A stretch of DNA of 64,000 nucleotides from an uncultured Planctomycetota bacterium. Lineage in GTDB: Bacteria > Planctomycetota > Planctomycetia > Gemmatales > HRBIN36. Of this stretch, positions 35,172-44,582 are shown piece by piece. The stretch lies in NCBI GenBank assembly GCA_937944855.1, contig CALFAY010000022.1, positions 62,001-126,000 on the forward strand. Direction: 5' to 3'. The notes beneath the pieces are model-generated. The model searched no databases, was not told where the DNA came from, and worked only from the letters and a program-made list of their open reading frames with translations. A program made the position numbers and the translations under genes. The stretch's first letter is position 1. Each line of letters begins with the position of its first letter.

Positions 35172-38100
35172 CACGCTCCCGGGCTTCCGTTGCCGTTGTT
35201 CAGTCCGCCCAGTTCCACATGGCCCTCGCCCAGAAGCAGTTCCAATTGCTCCAGGGGCAACTGGCCGACGTCCACCCAGAACGCCTCGCCGACCCGGAAC
35301 CACGCTCTTCGGCCCAGGGGATCCGCAAACTGCAAATAGACGGGCGTCCGCCCTTTGGCTCGTTGCAGCAGCCGGGCGATGGCGTCCAGGTCCGCTTCCT
35401 GATGGACCCCGGTGACGAGTTTGAGCACCACGCTGCGGGTCAACTCCCGGGGAGCCTGATCCAGCGAATAGACATGCGACACGATCAGGCTCGGCTTCTC
35501 TCCCATACGGTCCACACAGGCCCGGAGGAAGCAGATGTTGTCGTTGCGGACCTCTGAACGAAAACGTTCGTAATCGTCAGGAAAGATGACGCAGTCGATG
35601 CTGCCGCTGAAGTCGGCGAAGGTGAAGCGGGCCATGCGGGTATACCCGCTCCGGCTACGTCGAGCAGTCAGCAGCCGGACTCCGCTGACCGCACCCCCGA
35701 CGACCACTTCGTGATTGGCGGGCAATTCCGCCAGCCGAGCGATTTCATGCGTCGAATAACGGCGCAAGGTCTCCCGGTGGCGGGCCAGCGGATGGGAAGA
35801 CACATAAAAGCCCAGGGCCTCTTTCTCGTGGGCGAGCCGTTCCTGCTCCGACCAGTCGGGCACGTCCGGCAGGCCGCGCGCCGCCTTGCCGTTATCTTCC
35901 GAAGCGCTGCCGAACATGTCGAAGATGCTGCGTTGTCCGTGCCGACGGTCTTCCCGGACCGCGCTGCCGGCTTGCAGGGCCGCAGCGAGGCCGGCCCACA
36001 AGGCCGCTCGATTCCGGTGAAAGCAGTCGCACGCCCCTGCCTTGATCAGGGTTTCCAGGGCGGCCCGCGTGACGATCCGTTGATCGACCCGTTCGCACAG
36101 ATCGAAGAGGTCGCGGTACGGCCCCTGTTCGCGGCGTTCCTGGACGATGGCCTCGGCGGCCTTGCGGCCCAGACCGCGGATCGCGGCCAGTCCGACGACC
36201 ACCTTGCCTTCGACGACCGTGAAATCGCTGTCGCTGACGTTGACGCTCGGCGGCACCAGCTCCAGTCCCAAGGCACGGACGTTCTCGATATGCTCCGCGA
36301 TCTTGTCGCTGTCGCCGATTTCGCTGGTCAATAACGCGGCCATGAACTCGGCCGGGTAATGGGCCTTCAGGTAAGCGGTCTGGTAGGCCAGATGCCCGTA
36401 GGCGGTGCTGTGCGACTTGTTGAACCCGTAGCCGCCGAAGTGCGTGATGAGGTCGAAAATCTCCGCCGCCGTCTCGTCCGAAACGCCTTGCTTGCGTGCT
36501 CCGGCCAGGAACTCCGCCCGTCGCTGGTCGATGACCTCCTGTTTCTTCTTGCTGATGGCTTTGATGCAGGCGTAGGCGCTGGACAGCTCGATGCCGCCCA
36601 GGCGGTTGAGGATGCGCATGACCTGCTCTTGATAGCACATCACGCCGTAGGTCTCGGCTAGGACTTCTTCGAGGACCGGATGCGGATAGACGGGCATTTC
36701 TCGACCGTGCTTGCGGTTGATGTAGGCGTCCACCATGCCGCCGCCGAGCGGCCCGGGACGGTAAAGCGCGTTGACGGCGATGATGTCGCGGATGCTGTCG
36801 GGCTTCATCCGCTGGAGCAGGTCGCGGATGCCGCTCGATTCAAACTGGAACACTCCCTGGGTGTCGCCGCGCTGTAACAGCTGGAAAGTCTTGGCATCGT
36901 CGAGGGGAAGCCGTTGCAGGTCGATGTCCAGGCCGCGCGTCTGTTGGATGAGCTTGACGGCCTTGTCCAGAAGCGTCAGCGTCCGCAGGCCGAGGAAGTC
37001 CATCTTCAGCATGCCGACCTTTTCCAGGTCTTCCATCGTCCATTGGGTCGTGACCGCGGCCCCCGGGCGGTTTTCGCGTTGGACCGGAACGTAGTCCGTG
37101 AGCGGACCGTTGGCGATGACCACGCCGGCGGCATGCGTACCGACACTGCGATTGGTGCCTTCCAGTCGGCGGGCGATGTCGATCAGTTCCCGGACCTGGG
37201 GATCGTTTTCGTACTCGCGGCGAAGGTCCGGATTGGCCTGCAACGCCTGGTCGAGCGTGATTCCCAGGGGGGTCCGGGGGATCATCTTGGCGATCTGATC
37301 GACGCGGGACAGGGGCATGCCCAGAACCCGCCCCACGTCCCGGACCGCCGCCCGGGCCGCCATCGTGCCGAAAGTGGCGATCTGCGCGACACTGTGTTCG
37401 CCGTAGCGCTGGCGAACGTATTGCAGGACTTCCTCGCGCCGCTCCTGGCAGAAGTCGATGTCGATGTCGGGAGCTTCGGCCCGGTTTGGATCGAGAAACC
37501 GCTCGAACAGCAGATCGTATTCCAGCGGGTCCACGTGGCTGAGCTTCAGGACGTAACTGACCAGCGCGCCGCAGGCGGAGCCTCGCGCTCCGTAGGGGAT
37601 GCCGCGTTCCCGGGCGAAGCGGACGAAATCCCAGACGATCAGGAAATAGCTGGCAAAGCCGAGCCGACAGATGATCTGCAATTCGTTGTCGAGCCGGTGG
37701 CGAGCTTCGGCTGGCGGGTTGGGTCCGTAGCGGTCGCGGAGGCCTTCCTGGCAAAGCTCCCGCAAATACTGCTCCGCCGTCTTGCCCTGCGGCGGCGTAT
37801 AGACCGGGAAATGCCGCTTCTTCAGATCGAGCCGCAGGTCGCAGCGGTCGGCAATTTCCTGGCTTCGCCGCACGGCCTCGGGGAGGTGGGGAAAGGCGGC
37901 GTACATCTCTTCAGGAGAGCGGACGTAGAACTGGTCCGAGCCGTAGCGAATGCGGTTGACATCGGACCGCTTCTTGTCCGTGTTGATGCACAACAGCACG
38001 TCGTGGGCATCGGCGTCGCCGCGGCACAGATAGTGGGCGTCGCAGGTGGCGACCAGCGGCAGGCCGAGCCGTTTGGCGATGTCGATGGCCCCCTCGGCAC

Positions 38101-38665
38101 AGCGCTTCTGAATCTCCAGCCCGTTGTCCTGGATTTCGATGTAAAAGTTGTCGCCGAACACCTGGACGTACCACTCCGCCAGGCGGGCCGCTTCGTCCAA
38201 CTGCTCCTTGAGAATGAGCGTGCTGAACTCGCTGGAGGGACAGCCGCTCAGGCAGATCAGGCCCTTGGCGTGAGCGGCGAGCAGCTCCTTGTCGATCCGG
38301 GGGCGGTAGTAGAAGCCTTCCAGAAAGGCCGCCGAGGCCAATTTGATGAGATTGTGGAACCCCTCTTCGTTGCACGCCAGCAGCGTGAGGTGGTAGCTGG
38401 CCTCCTCGTTGCCTTTCCGCTCCTTGTCCAGGCGGCTGCCCGGGGCGACGTAGGCCTCGTAGCCGAGGATCGGCTTGATGTCGGCGGCCGTGGCGGTCTG
38501 ATAGAACTCGATGGCTCCGTAAAGATTGCCGTGATCGGTCAGCGCCACGGCGTTCATGCCCAGTTCTTTGACTCGTTGGACCAGTTCCGGAATACGGCTG
38601 GCTCCGTCGAGCAGGCTGTAATGGCTGTGGCAATGCAAGTGGACGAAAGCACGATCCGTCGTCAT
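35171..38665 (-). CDS. dnaE: DNA polymerase III subunit alpha
   Basis: Replicative polymerase of 1164 residues. It starts with a PHP domain (FVHLHCHSHYSLLDGA, LTDHGNLYG), then the palm with the catalytic triad region PDIDIDF and GARGSACGALVSYVL, the fingers, a tandem helix-hairpin-helix (GLAAIRGLGRKAAEAI), an OB fold (FADFSGSIDCVIFPDD) and a short tau-binding C-terminus. The length matches E. coli DnaE. The PHP domain keeps several metal-binding His residues. ATG at 38665 fits the usual N-terminus. The DUF1080 gene is coupled to its end. Confidence 0.97.
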   Translation of the reverse strand: MTTDRAFVHLHCHSHYSLLDGASRIPELVQRVKELGMNAVALTDHGNLYGAIEFYQTATAADIKPILGYEAYVAPGSRLDKERKGNEEASYHLTLLACNEEGFHNLIKLASAAFLEGFYYRPRIDKELLAAHAKGLICLSGCPSSEFSTLILKEQLDEAARLAEWYVQVFGDNFYIEIQDNGLEIQKRCAEGAIDIAKRLGLPLVATCDAHYLCRGDADAHDVLLCINTDKKRSDVNRIRYGSDQFYVRSPEEMYAAFPHLPEAVRRSQEIADRCDLRLDLKKRHFPVYTPPQGKTAEQYLRELCQEGLRDRYGPNPPAEARHRLDNELQIICRLGFASYFLIVWDFVRFARERGIPYGARGSACGALVSYVLKLSHVDPLEYDLLFERFLDPNRAEAPDIDIDFCQERREEVLQYVRQRYGEHSVAQIATFGTMAARAAVRDVGRVLGMPLSRVDQIAKMIPRTPLGITLDQALQANPDLRREYENDPQVRELIDIARRLEGTNRSVGTHAAGVVIANGPLTDYVPVQRENRPGAAVTTQWTMEDLEKVGMLKMDFLGLRTLTLLDKAVKLIQQTRGLDIDLQRLPLDDAKTFQLLQRGDTQGVFQFESSGIRDLLQRMKPDSIRDIIAVNALYRPGPLGGGMVDAYINRKHGREMPVYPHPVLEEVLAETYGVMCYQEQVMRILNRLGGIELSSAYACIKAISKKKQEVIDQRRAEFLAGARKQGVSDETAAEIFDLITHFGGYGFNKSHSTAYGHLAYQTAYLKAHYPAEFMAALLTSEIGDSDKIAEHIENVRALGLELVPPSVNVSDSDFTVVEGKVVVGLAAIRGLGRKAAEAIVQERREQGPYRDLFDLCERVDQRIVTRAALETLIKAGACDCFHRNRAALWAGLAAALQAGSAVREDRRHGQRSIFDMFGSASEDNGKAARGLPDVPDWSEQERLAHEKEALGFYVSSHPLARHRETLRRYSTHEIARLAELPANHEVVVGGAVSGVRLLTARRSRSGYTRMARFTFADFSGSIDCVIFPDDYERFRSEVRNDNICFLRACVDRMGEKPSLIVSHVYSLDQAPRELTRSVVLKLVTGVHQEADLDAIARLLQRAKGRTPVYLQFADPLGRRAWFRVGEAFWVDVGQLPLEQLELLLGEGHVELGGLNNGNGSPGA

Positions 38666-38756
38666 GCGGAATGCTCCGACTGTTCCGAGAAGCCGGCTGG
38701 CAGCCGGTCGCCACGGTTAGTTTTGCGGAGCGTGGAGGAAATGCAAGGGGGGAAAA

Positions 38757-39515
38757 TCACCCCAGCCGCGAATCTTCCCAGCTGTCCGGCTCGGTGACGG
38801 CCCGGTGATAGCGGGCCAGGAGCATTTCCACCTGAAGGACTTTCTGCCATTGCTCGAAATCGAGCGTAACTTGCGTGCCGTCGGAATTGGCTCGCACCTT
38901 GTCGGTGATCTGGCTCAAGGCCCGGTGGAAAAAGTCGAGGATCTCAGCCAATCGAGCGGCTTGCGAGGGACTCAGCTGCTTGGGCAGGGGGGGGAATTCA
39001 CGGTTGCCAATGAACAGGCCGGCACTGGTGACGCGAACCTCGTCGCGGAGATCGAACTTGAGGTCGTCTTCGCCCAGCGGCGCGTCCAGACACCCGGCCA
39101 TGATCGTCTGCTTGAGATTGGTGGCGGCGGGATCCAGCGGGGGCAGGGGCGAACCAAATGAGGCCTTCAGGGCAGCCATCCGGCTGGCGATCTGCTCGTT
39201 CGAGCCGAACAACAGCACCGACCGACCCAGGGCCACGCAGTCGCCGTAACGAAGCCGATGGATTTGCACGAGATTGCCGTTGACCCGGGTGCCGTTGGTG
39301 CTCTCCAGGTCGGTCAGGATCAGATCACCCTGGTCATACTGAACCTTGGCGTGGAAGCGGCTGATGCGTTCGTCATTGAGGCGGACAGTGTTGCCCTCCT
39401 CCCGACCGATGGAGACGGGCGTAACCAAGTCACGGAACACGCGGCCCTTGTCCACCCCGTCTATCACCTGGAAAGTCACGGTGGCCACACGACGGTCCTT
39501 TCCCGAGGCGTTCAC
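38757..39515 (-). CDS. FHA-domain protein
   Basis: Residues 10-110 of 252 form a forkhead-associated phosphothreonine-binding domain (VTPVSIGREEGNTVRLNDERISRFHAKV; LESTNGTRVNG), with the Arg, Ser and Asn residues that contact phospho-Thr. The remaining part has no known domain and is helical (PKQLSPSQAARLAEILDFFH). It probably reads out Ser/Thr kinase signalling. GTG at 39515 is the likely start. A good promoter lies 85-115 nt upstream; dnaE follows after 91 nt. Confidence 0.88.
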   Translation of the reverse strand: MNASGKDRRVATVTFQVIDGVDKGRVFRDLVTPVSIGREEGNTVRLNDERISRFHAKVQYDQGDLILTDLESTNGTRVNGNLVQIHRLRYGDCVALGRSVLLFGSNEQIASRMAALKASFGSPLPPLDPAATNLKQTIMAGCLDAPLGEDDLKFDLRDEVRVTSAGLFIGNREFPPLPKQLSPSQAARLAEILDFFHRALSQITDKVRANSDGTQVTLDFEQWQKVLQVEMLLARYHRAVTEPDSWEDSRLG

Positions 39516-39599
39516 GGCAAATCACCCGCTGAAAGCCCTCGCCCTGACAGATCGTTCGGCGAGAAGTCCCCTCTCGTCGTTGTCCCGCGCCCACAAAAC

Positions 39600-39629
39600 C
39601 TTATAACACACGCTCAAAAGAGGGGTCAA
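39600..39629 (-). promoter_or_regulatory. Sigma-70-type promoter of FHA gene
   Basis: On minus, TTGACC (39629-39624), 18-nt spacer, TATAAG (39605-39600). Five of six positions match at each box. Confidence 0.6.
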
Positions 39630-39718
39630 GCTGCTAGTCTCAACGAAGCGAAGCAGCTGACCTTCTCCGCCTCCTCTGTGCTCAATTTGTAGTACCTGCT
39701 CCGGCGTTTATCGCGCAC

Positions 39719-40408
39719 ATGAAAATCTTGCCGTTGCACGACTGGAACCTCATCCCCAGGGAGGCCGTCGCTTTTCAGAAACAGCTTGCCGACCGCGTCG
39801 ATCTCCGGTCGCCGCTGACCGATTACCGTCTGGTGGCCGGAGCGGATGTCTCCTACGACCGCCACGCTGGCCGGATGTATGGCGGAGTCGTCGTTCTCCG
39901 AGCTGAGGATCTGGCTGTCGTGGAACAGCACTCTGTCTCTCAGTCCATACGCTTCCCGTATGTTCCGGGTTTGTTGTCTTTCCGGGAGGCCCCGGTTGTT
40001 CTGGCCGCCTTCGAAAAGCTGCGCCGCGAACCCGACGTCGTCCTGCTCGACGGGCAGGGGTATGCTCACCCCCGCCGTTTCGGCCTGGCCTGTCATGTCG
40101 GACTCTGGCTAGGCATTCCCACGTTGGGTTGCGCCAAATCGCTTCTCATTGGAACCCACGGGCGTCTGGGGACCCGGGCCGGTTCAATGGCGCCTTTGAA
40201 GGACCAGGGCGAAGTGATCGGCATGGCGGTGCGGACCAGGGCTTCGACCCGTCCCGTCTATGTCTCCGCGGGGCACAGAATCGACCTGCCCTCTGCCGTG
40301 CGGGTAGTGCTGGAGACCTGCCGCGGTTACCGCATCCCGGAACCGACCCGGCAAGCCCATCACCTGGTCAACAAAGCCCGCCACTGCGGTTGTTCCGATT
40401 CGGCATGA
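39719..40408 (+). CDS. nfi: Endonuclease V
   Basis: A 229-residue repair nuclease that nicks DNA near deaminated bases such as hypoxanthine. Asp43 (GADVSYD), the YVPGLLSFRE segment with Tyr and Glu90, Asp111 (LLDGQGYAHPRRFGLA) and the substrate-reading loops correspond to the metal and wedge residues of the Nfi family. ATG at 39719 matches the family N-terminus, although the ribosome site is weak. It precedes the anti-sigma-type ATPase gene by 49 nt. Confidence 0.93.
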   Translation: MKILPLHDWNLIPREAVAFQKQLADRVDLRSPLTDYRLVAGADVSYDRHAGRMYGGVVVLRAEDLAVVEQHSVSQSIRFPYVPGLLSFREAPVVLAAFEKLRREPDVVLLDGQGYAHPRRFGLACHVGLWLGIPTLGCAKSLLIGTHGRLGTRAGSMAPLKDQGEVIGMAVRTRASTRPVYVSAGHRIDLPSAVRVVLETCRGYRIPEPTRQAHHLVNKARHCGCSDSA

Positions 40409-40457
40409 GCCATAGAATTCATTGTTCGAACCGGCCCTGCGCCCTCCGGAGCCGACC

Positions 40458-40901
40458 ATGCCCGAGTCCCGGCCGCTGATCCTGAGCGTGCCCAGCGAAT
40501 GCAGTTATCTGCCCGTCATTCGGGCCTTCGTCGAGGCCGCTTGTCGGGTGGCTCGCTGTGACGAGAAGTTCACGCAGGGCCTGACCCTGGCCGTGCATGA
40601 GGCCGTCTCCAACGTCATCTGCCATGCCCATCGAGGCCGGCCGGAAGCTCGGTTGCACGTCGAGTACCACACCAGCAGCGAGGCCATCGAAGTCCAAATC
40701 CATGACGAAGGCGAACCGTTCGACGTGTGCGCCGCGCCGCATCGGGATCCTGGCGAGTTGCGTATTGGCGGACGTGGTATCTTCCTCATGCGGGCCTTGG
40801 TGGATGAGCTGATGTGCTGCCCACGAAGCACGGGAGGCAACATTCTGCGTCTGGTCAAGCGTCGCCGACGCTCGGAGCCGAGCCAGTCGGACGCAGATTG
40901 A
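40458..40901 (+). CDS. RsbW/SpoIIAB-type ATP-binding anti-sigma regulatory protein
   Basis: The 147-residue protein is a stand-alone GHKL ATPase: N box LAVHEAVSNVICHAHRG, G1 box IQIHDEGEPFD and G2 box GGRGIFLMRALVDE. Such proteins act as anti-sigma factors or anti-anti-sigma kinases in partner switching. No anti-sigma antagonist (STAS) or PP2C gene is adjacent. ATG at 40458 has GGAG 6 nt upstream; the longer frame from 40422 lacks one. Confidence 0.85.
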   Translation: MPESRPLILSVPSECSYLPVIRAFVEAACRVARCDEKFTQGLTLAVHEAVSNVICHAHRGRPEARLHVEYHTSSEAIEVQIHDEGEPFDVCAAPHRDPGELRIGGRGIFLMRALVDELMCCPRSTGGNILRLVKRRRRSEPSQSDAD

Positions 40902-41322
40902 GTGTGCTTGGCGCGGCCCGTCGCCTCGGCCTGCAAGGTCCAAAGGGTGTCCTGCTTCCGACCGCCACCGCACACCGCCCGGTTCGCTTTCCCGGAGAGT
41001 GCCCGTGGGAAATCGCTTAAACCTTGCCGACCGGCTCGACGATATTGTGCGTGGACAACCTGCCCGACAGCAGGAACAACGACAGGCGACTTCCGCCAGC
41101 GCCTCTTCGTCACCGCGGCCACGGAAACCCGCATGGGAGATCGGCTGCGGGAGAATCCCCAGACCACGGACGGCACCCTTGCAGCCGCCGACCTGTGCGG
41201 CAGGTCGTCGAGCCTGCTCCGGCGAAATCCGCCTGAGCAAGCAGAGGGAGAAACGCTGTGCACGCCGCCTGCTCGCTGGATCCTAACTGCACCAGGACCG
41301 ACAACCGGGAAAGAACATCGCC
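40902..41322. other. Intergenic region without visible gene
   Basis: About 420 nt between the anti-sigma ATPase gene and the FlgM-like gene. Several short frames cross it but none has a ribosome site or protein-like composition. Nothing structured stood out. Confidence 0.4.
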
Positions 41323-41568
41323 ATGATCATGCACCGTAATGAACCTGCAAAAGAGCCTATCCGCACCGATCTCGTGGCCCGCATCCGCCAGGAAATCCGG
41401 CAGGGCCGCTACGATACCCCGGAAAAGCTGGAAATCGCCCTGCTGCGGCTGCTGAGCGAGGTCGAAGAAGCCGAAGAGGTCCCAGACGCTCTTCCACCGC
41501 TTTCCCCCGGCGTCAGTACCGAGACCTTACCTCCTCCCCGCAGACTCCGGCCCTCCGATTCGCTATAA
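41323..41568 (+). CDS. FlgM-like small protein
   Basis: An 81-residue protein whose N-terminal half (RTDLVARIRQEIRQGRYDTPEKLEIAL) matches the C-terminal sigma-binding region of the anti-sigma-28 factor FlgM (pattern R-x-D/K-VxxIRxxI-x-xGxYxxPEK). The second half is acidic and Pro-rich. No flagellar gene is in the window, so it may bind another sigma factor or be an orphan. ATG at 41323; an in-frame ATG at 41329 is possible. The fur promoter lies over its last codons. Confidence 0.6.
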   Translation: MIMHRNEPAKEPIRTDLVARIRQEIRQGRYDTPEKLEIALLRLLSEVEEAEEVPDALPPLSPGVSTETLPPPRRLRPSDSL

Positions 41569-41590
41569 TCTTGTCAAGAATGATTCTTGA
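41564..41590 (+). promoter_or_regulatory. fur promoter -10 and perfect 8-1-8 palindrome operator
   Basis: A consensus -10 hexamer TATAAT (41564-41569) is followed at once by TCAAGAAT-G-ATTCTTGA (41574-41590), a perfect 17-nt palindrome with the 1-nt centre typical of Fur-family boxes. It covers the expected transcription start and lies 18 nt before the GTG at 41608, which suggests autoregulation. Confidence 0.7.
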
Positions 41591-41607
41591 TAGATGAGGA
41601 AGCTCTC

Positions 41608-42093
41608 GTGTTGACGCCCGTTCCGGTTTCTCAAAGTCCGGAAAGTAAGTTTCGAGAATACCTGGCCAGTCGGCCCAGGCCGCAGCGCTTCACGTCGGCG
41701 CAGCAGAAGATGGTCCGTTTCATTTTCTCGTCCCATCAGCACTTCGACGCCGAACAGTTGTGTGCGGACATCGCCCGAGCCGGCCTGAAGATCAGCCGGG
41801 CGACGGTGTATCGCACCCTGGCCAAGCTCGTCGATGCCGGATTGCTGCGTCGCCTGCAGCTAGGTGAGCGCGTGGCCTACGAACACGACTATGGCTACCC
41901 GCACCATGACCATCTGCACTGCCAGACTTGCGGCAAGATCATCGAGTTTCAGAACCCGACCCTGGAACGGCTCTACCAGGAAGTGGCCCAGCAGCACCGC
42001 TTTCTGCCCAGCGGCTACACCTTCGTCATCCGGGGCACCTGCGCAGACTGCAATCAGGCCCGGATGACCAAGCGCCGCCTCGATCTGGTCTGA
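41608..42093 (+). CDS. Fur-family transcriptional regulator
   Basis: The 161-residue product has an N-terminal winged helix (LKISRATVYRTLAKLVDAGLL) and a metal-binding dimerisation domain: HHDHLHC (His99, His100, Asp101, His102), two structural zinc pairs Cys105-x2-Cys108 and Cys145-x2-Cys148, and KIIEFQNPTLE. The HHDHLxCxxCGKxIEF pattern is closest to ferric uptake regulators rather than PerR or Zur. It should repress genes when iron is sufficient. GTG at 41608 has GAGG 9 nt upstream; the ATG-like frame further up is not supported. It is directly preceded by its own likely operator. Confidence 0.9.
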   Translation: MLTPVPVSQSPESKFREYLASRPRPQRFTSAQQKMVRFIFSSHQHFDAEQLCADIARAGLKISRATVYRTLAKLVDAGLLRRLQLGERVAYEHDYGYPHHDHLHCQTCGKIIEFQNPTLERLYQEVAQQHRFLPSGYTFVIRGTCADCNQARMTKRRLDLV

Positions 42094-42134
42094 ACGGGGT
42101 TGGCTACGCCGTCGATGCCCCGCGATGCCTGCTC

Positions 42135-43853
42135 CTATTTGATGCCGAGACGACGCAGAACCTGCGACAGCGGCAAGGTGTTAAGCACGTCTTTCCTGGT
42201 GAGCCAGCCTCGGCGAGCCACGTCGATGCCGAAGGGGAGGAACTTCAGTTCGCTGGGAGCGTGGGCGTCGGGATTGATGACCAGCATCACCCCCAGACTC
42301 TTGGCATGCTTGCAGTGGATCCAGTCGAGGTCGAGGCGGTACGGATTAGCGTTGATCTCGATGATCTTGCCATACTGGGCCGCGGCCCCCAGGACCTGAT
42401 CGAGGTCCACCTTGTAGCCTTCCCGACGCAGCAACAGCCGACCCGTGGCATGACCCAGCATCAAGACCTTGGGATGCGACAAAGCCCGCACGATCCGCCG
42501 TGTCATCTCCTCCTGCGACTGGTTGAAGTGGCTGTGGACGCTGGCAACCACGTAGTCGAAGGTTTCGAGCGTCTTGTCGTCGTAGTCCAATTGCCCGTCA
42601 GGAAGGATGTCGCATTCCGTTCCTTTGAGCAGGCGGATGCCGTGAAGCCGTTCATTCAGGGCGTCGATCTCGGCGTGTTGTTTGCGAACCCGCTGGGGAG
42701 TCAGACCGTTGGCCACGGTCAGCGACGGCGAGTGGTCGGCGATGCCCAGATACTTCAGCCCGAGCTTCTTGGCCGCAACGGCCATCTCCTCCAGACTGGC
42801 TGAGCCGTCGCTCCAGTCGGTATGGACGTGGAACGTGCCCCGCAGGTCGTCCACTTCGATCAAATCCGGCAGCTGGTGGGCCGCGGCCGCTTCGATCTCG
42901 CCGGTGTTTTCCCGCAGTTCTGGCGGGATGTAGTCCAGATCGAGGGCCTTGAAGATGTCGGCTTCGTCCTTGCAGCGGATGCTCTTTTTCGGGCCGGAGA
43001 GCTCGTATTCGTTCAGCTTCAGACCGTAGCTTTGTGCCCTGGCCCGCATGGCGATGTTGTGTTCCTTGCTGCCGGTGAAGTAGTGCAGGGCGAAGGGGAA
43101 CTGTTCGTCGCTGACGATCCGCAGATCGCAGTTGATGCCGTTTTCCAGGACCACGCTCGACTTGGTGGTGCCGTGGGCGATGACTTCGGCCACTTCCGGC
43201 ATCTTCACGAAAGCGTCCATCACCGGGGCGGCGTTGGCAGAACTGAGCAGAATATCCAGATCGCCGATGGTTTCCTTCCTCCGCCGGAGGCTGCCGCACA
43301 CTTCGCCGCGAAGGACACCCGGCAATTGCCGCAGCCGCTCGAAGACCCGATGGGCGATTTCCTGGGCCTCGGAAAGCAGAAACCGCTTGCCGGCCTGATC
43401 GAGAAACTTCAGTCCTTCGAGGATCTTCTGCTGCGTCTTTTCACCGAAGCCCTTGAGTTGAGCGATCTGTCCGCTTTCGCAGGCCTGGCGAAGCTTTTCC
43501 AGGGAGTCGATGCCGAGTTCGTCATAGACGGCCCGGACCTTTTTCGGTCCCATGCCCGGGATGCGGAGCATTTCGACCAGCCCATGCGGGAGGCTGGCCC
43601 GGAGTTCCTCGTAATAGGGCAAGCGTCCCGTCGTCAGAAGCGTGGTGATCTTCTCCTGCATCGACTCGCCGATGCCTTTGATCTCGCCGAGACGTTTGTC
43701 GGCCACGAGTTGTTCGAGACTGCCTTCGAGTTGCTCGATAGCCCGGGCGGCGTTGTGGTAGGCGTTGGCTCGGAAAGGGTTCTCGCCCTTGAGTTCCAGC
43801 AGGGTGCCGATTTCGTTCAAAATGGCCGCGACGCGGGATTTGTCCATGGTCAT
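42135..43853 (-). CDS. polX: Bacterial DNA polymerase X family protein (PolX)
   Basis: The 572-residue repair enzyme has an 8-kDa-like N-terminal region (NPFRANAYHNAARAIEQLEG), helix-hairpin-helix motifs (LRIPGMGPKKVRAVY), the polymerase catalytic motif CGSLRRRKETIGDLDILL (two Asp of the GSxRR...D-x-D triad) and a C-terminal PHP phosphoesterase domain (GTFHVHTDWSDG, IADHSPSL) that supplies 3'-5' exonuclease and AP-endonuclease activity in relatives. It takes part in base excision or end-joining repair. Start at ATG 43853; ATG at 43847 is also possible. Confidence 0.95.
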   Translation of the reverse strand: MTMDKSRVAAILNEIGTLLELKGENPFRANAYHNAARAIEQLEGSLEQLVADKRLGEIKGIGESMQEKITTLLTTGRLPYYEELRASLPHGLVEMLRIPGMGPKKVRAVYDELGIDSLEKLRQACESGQIAQLKGFGEKTQQKILEGLKFLDQAGKRFLLSEAQEIAHRVFERLRQLPGVLRGEVCGSLRRRKETIGDLDILLSSANAAPVMDAFVKMPEVAEVIAHGTTKSSVVLENGINCDLRIVSDEQFPFALHYFTGSKEHNIAMRARAQSYGLKLNEYELSGPKKSIRCKDEADIFKALDLDYIPPELRENTGEIEAAAAHQLPDLIEVDDLRGTFHVHTDWSDGSASLEEMAVAAKKLGLKYLGIADHSPSLTVANGLTPQRVRKQHAEIDALNERLHGIRLLKGTECDILPDGQLDYDDKTLETFDYVVASVHSHFNQSQEEMTRRIVRALSHPKVLMLGHATGRLLLRREGYKVDLDQVLGAAAQYGKIIEINANPYRLDLDWIHCKHAKSLGVMLVINPDAHAPSELKFLPFGIDVARRGWLTRKDVLNTLPLSQVLRRLGIK

Positions 43854-44126
43854 CGAAGCGTTGGCCGGAGTCCTGTCGGTTTCGCGATCTCGCCGACATT
43901 GTACCGCCGCTGGCCCGATGGACTATCTTGCGGCGAAGTGCAGTTCTGGTTCTCGCCTGGCAAATTGTCGCCGATGGTCCGTGCCGAGGAGGAGCGTGAC
44001 GCCGAAGAGCAATTTCCGCATGGCTGCTTTTTGAAGCGAAGCCATTGTAAGCAGGATTGTTTCGCTATACAGTGTTAAAAGGCATTTTTCAATAAAGCAA
44101 CAGAGCTCGAGTTCAGGAACGATTGT

Positions 44127-44549
44127 ATGGGCAGGTTTGACCGCATTTCTGAAGCGCTTCGCTACACGGTTTATGCACTGGCAAATCGCAAACATGCTTA
44201 CATTATCAATGTGCGAGGACCAAAGGAGATTAGACGGAACGAAGCGGCAGCATTCCAAATCGTTCCGGCTACTTACGTCTAAGACGACGGCAACCTCGAT
44301 CCAACGCTGCATTTGACGTTTGATCCCGAGTCTGGGGACGTCGGTCAATTTCTGCGCTTTCAGCGAATGCCCGGCAGCGAGCAGTTCGACCAAATGAATA
44401 TTGGTGGAATACCCACTTTCGCCTTGCGCTTAGGCTACAATGTTAACGTCGCGAAGCGTTGGATTGAGCATGTCCTGACTCACGTCATGAAATACCCGGA
44501 AGGGACGGATATTGAATGCGAAGTCTATGATGAAGGCCGCATGAAATAG
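44127..44549 (+). pseudogene. Hypothetical gene interrupted by one in-frame TAA
   Basis: Starting from ATG 44127 (AGGA 8 nt upstream), codons 1-51 encode a protein-like stretch (RISEALRYTVYALANRKHAY), codon 52 is TAA (44280-44282), and the same frame continues for another 88 residues (LDPTLHLTFDPESGDV; GGIPTFALRLGYNVNVAKRW) to TAG at 44547. Read through, it would be a 140-residue soluble protein of unknown family. Base composition is clearly lower in GC than both flanks, hinting at acquisition from elsewhere. The likeliest explanation is one nonsense mutation; a sequencing error or stop readthrough cannot be excluded. Confidence 0.65.
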
Positions 44550-44582
44550 TCCAAATTGAAGCGGATTGAATAGGTGGTCCTG

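Noticed and set aside
36914..38797. 627-codon plus-strand open frame
   Set aside because: Antisense to dnaE; long antisense frames are expected in high-GC coding sequence.
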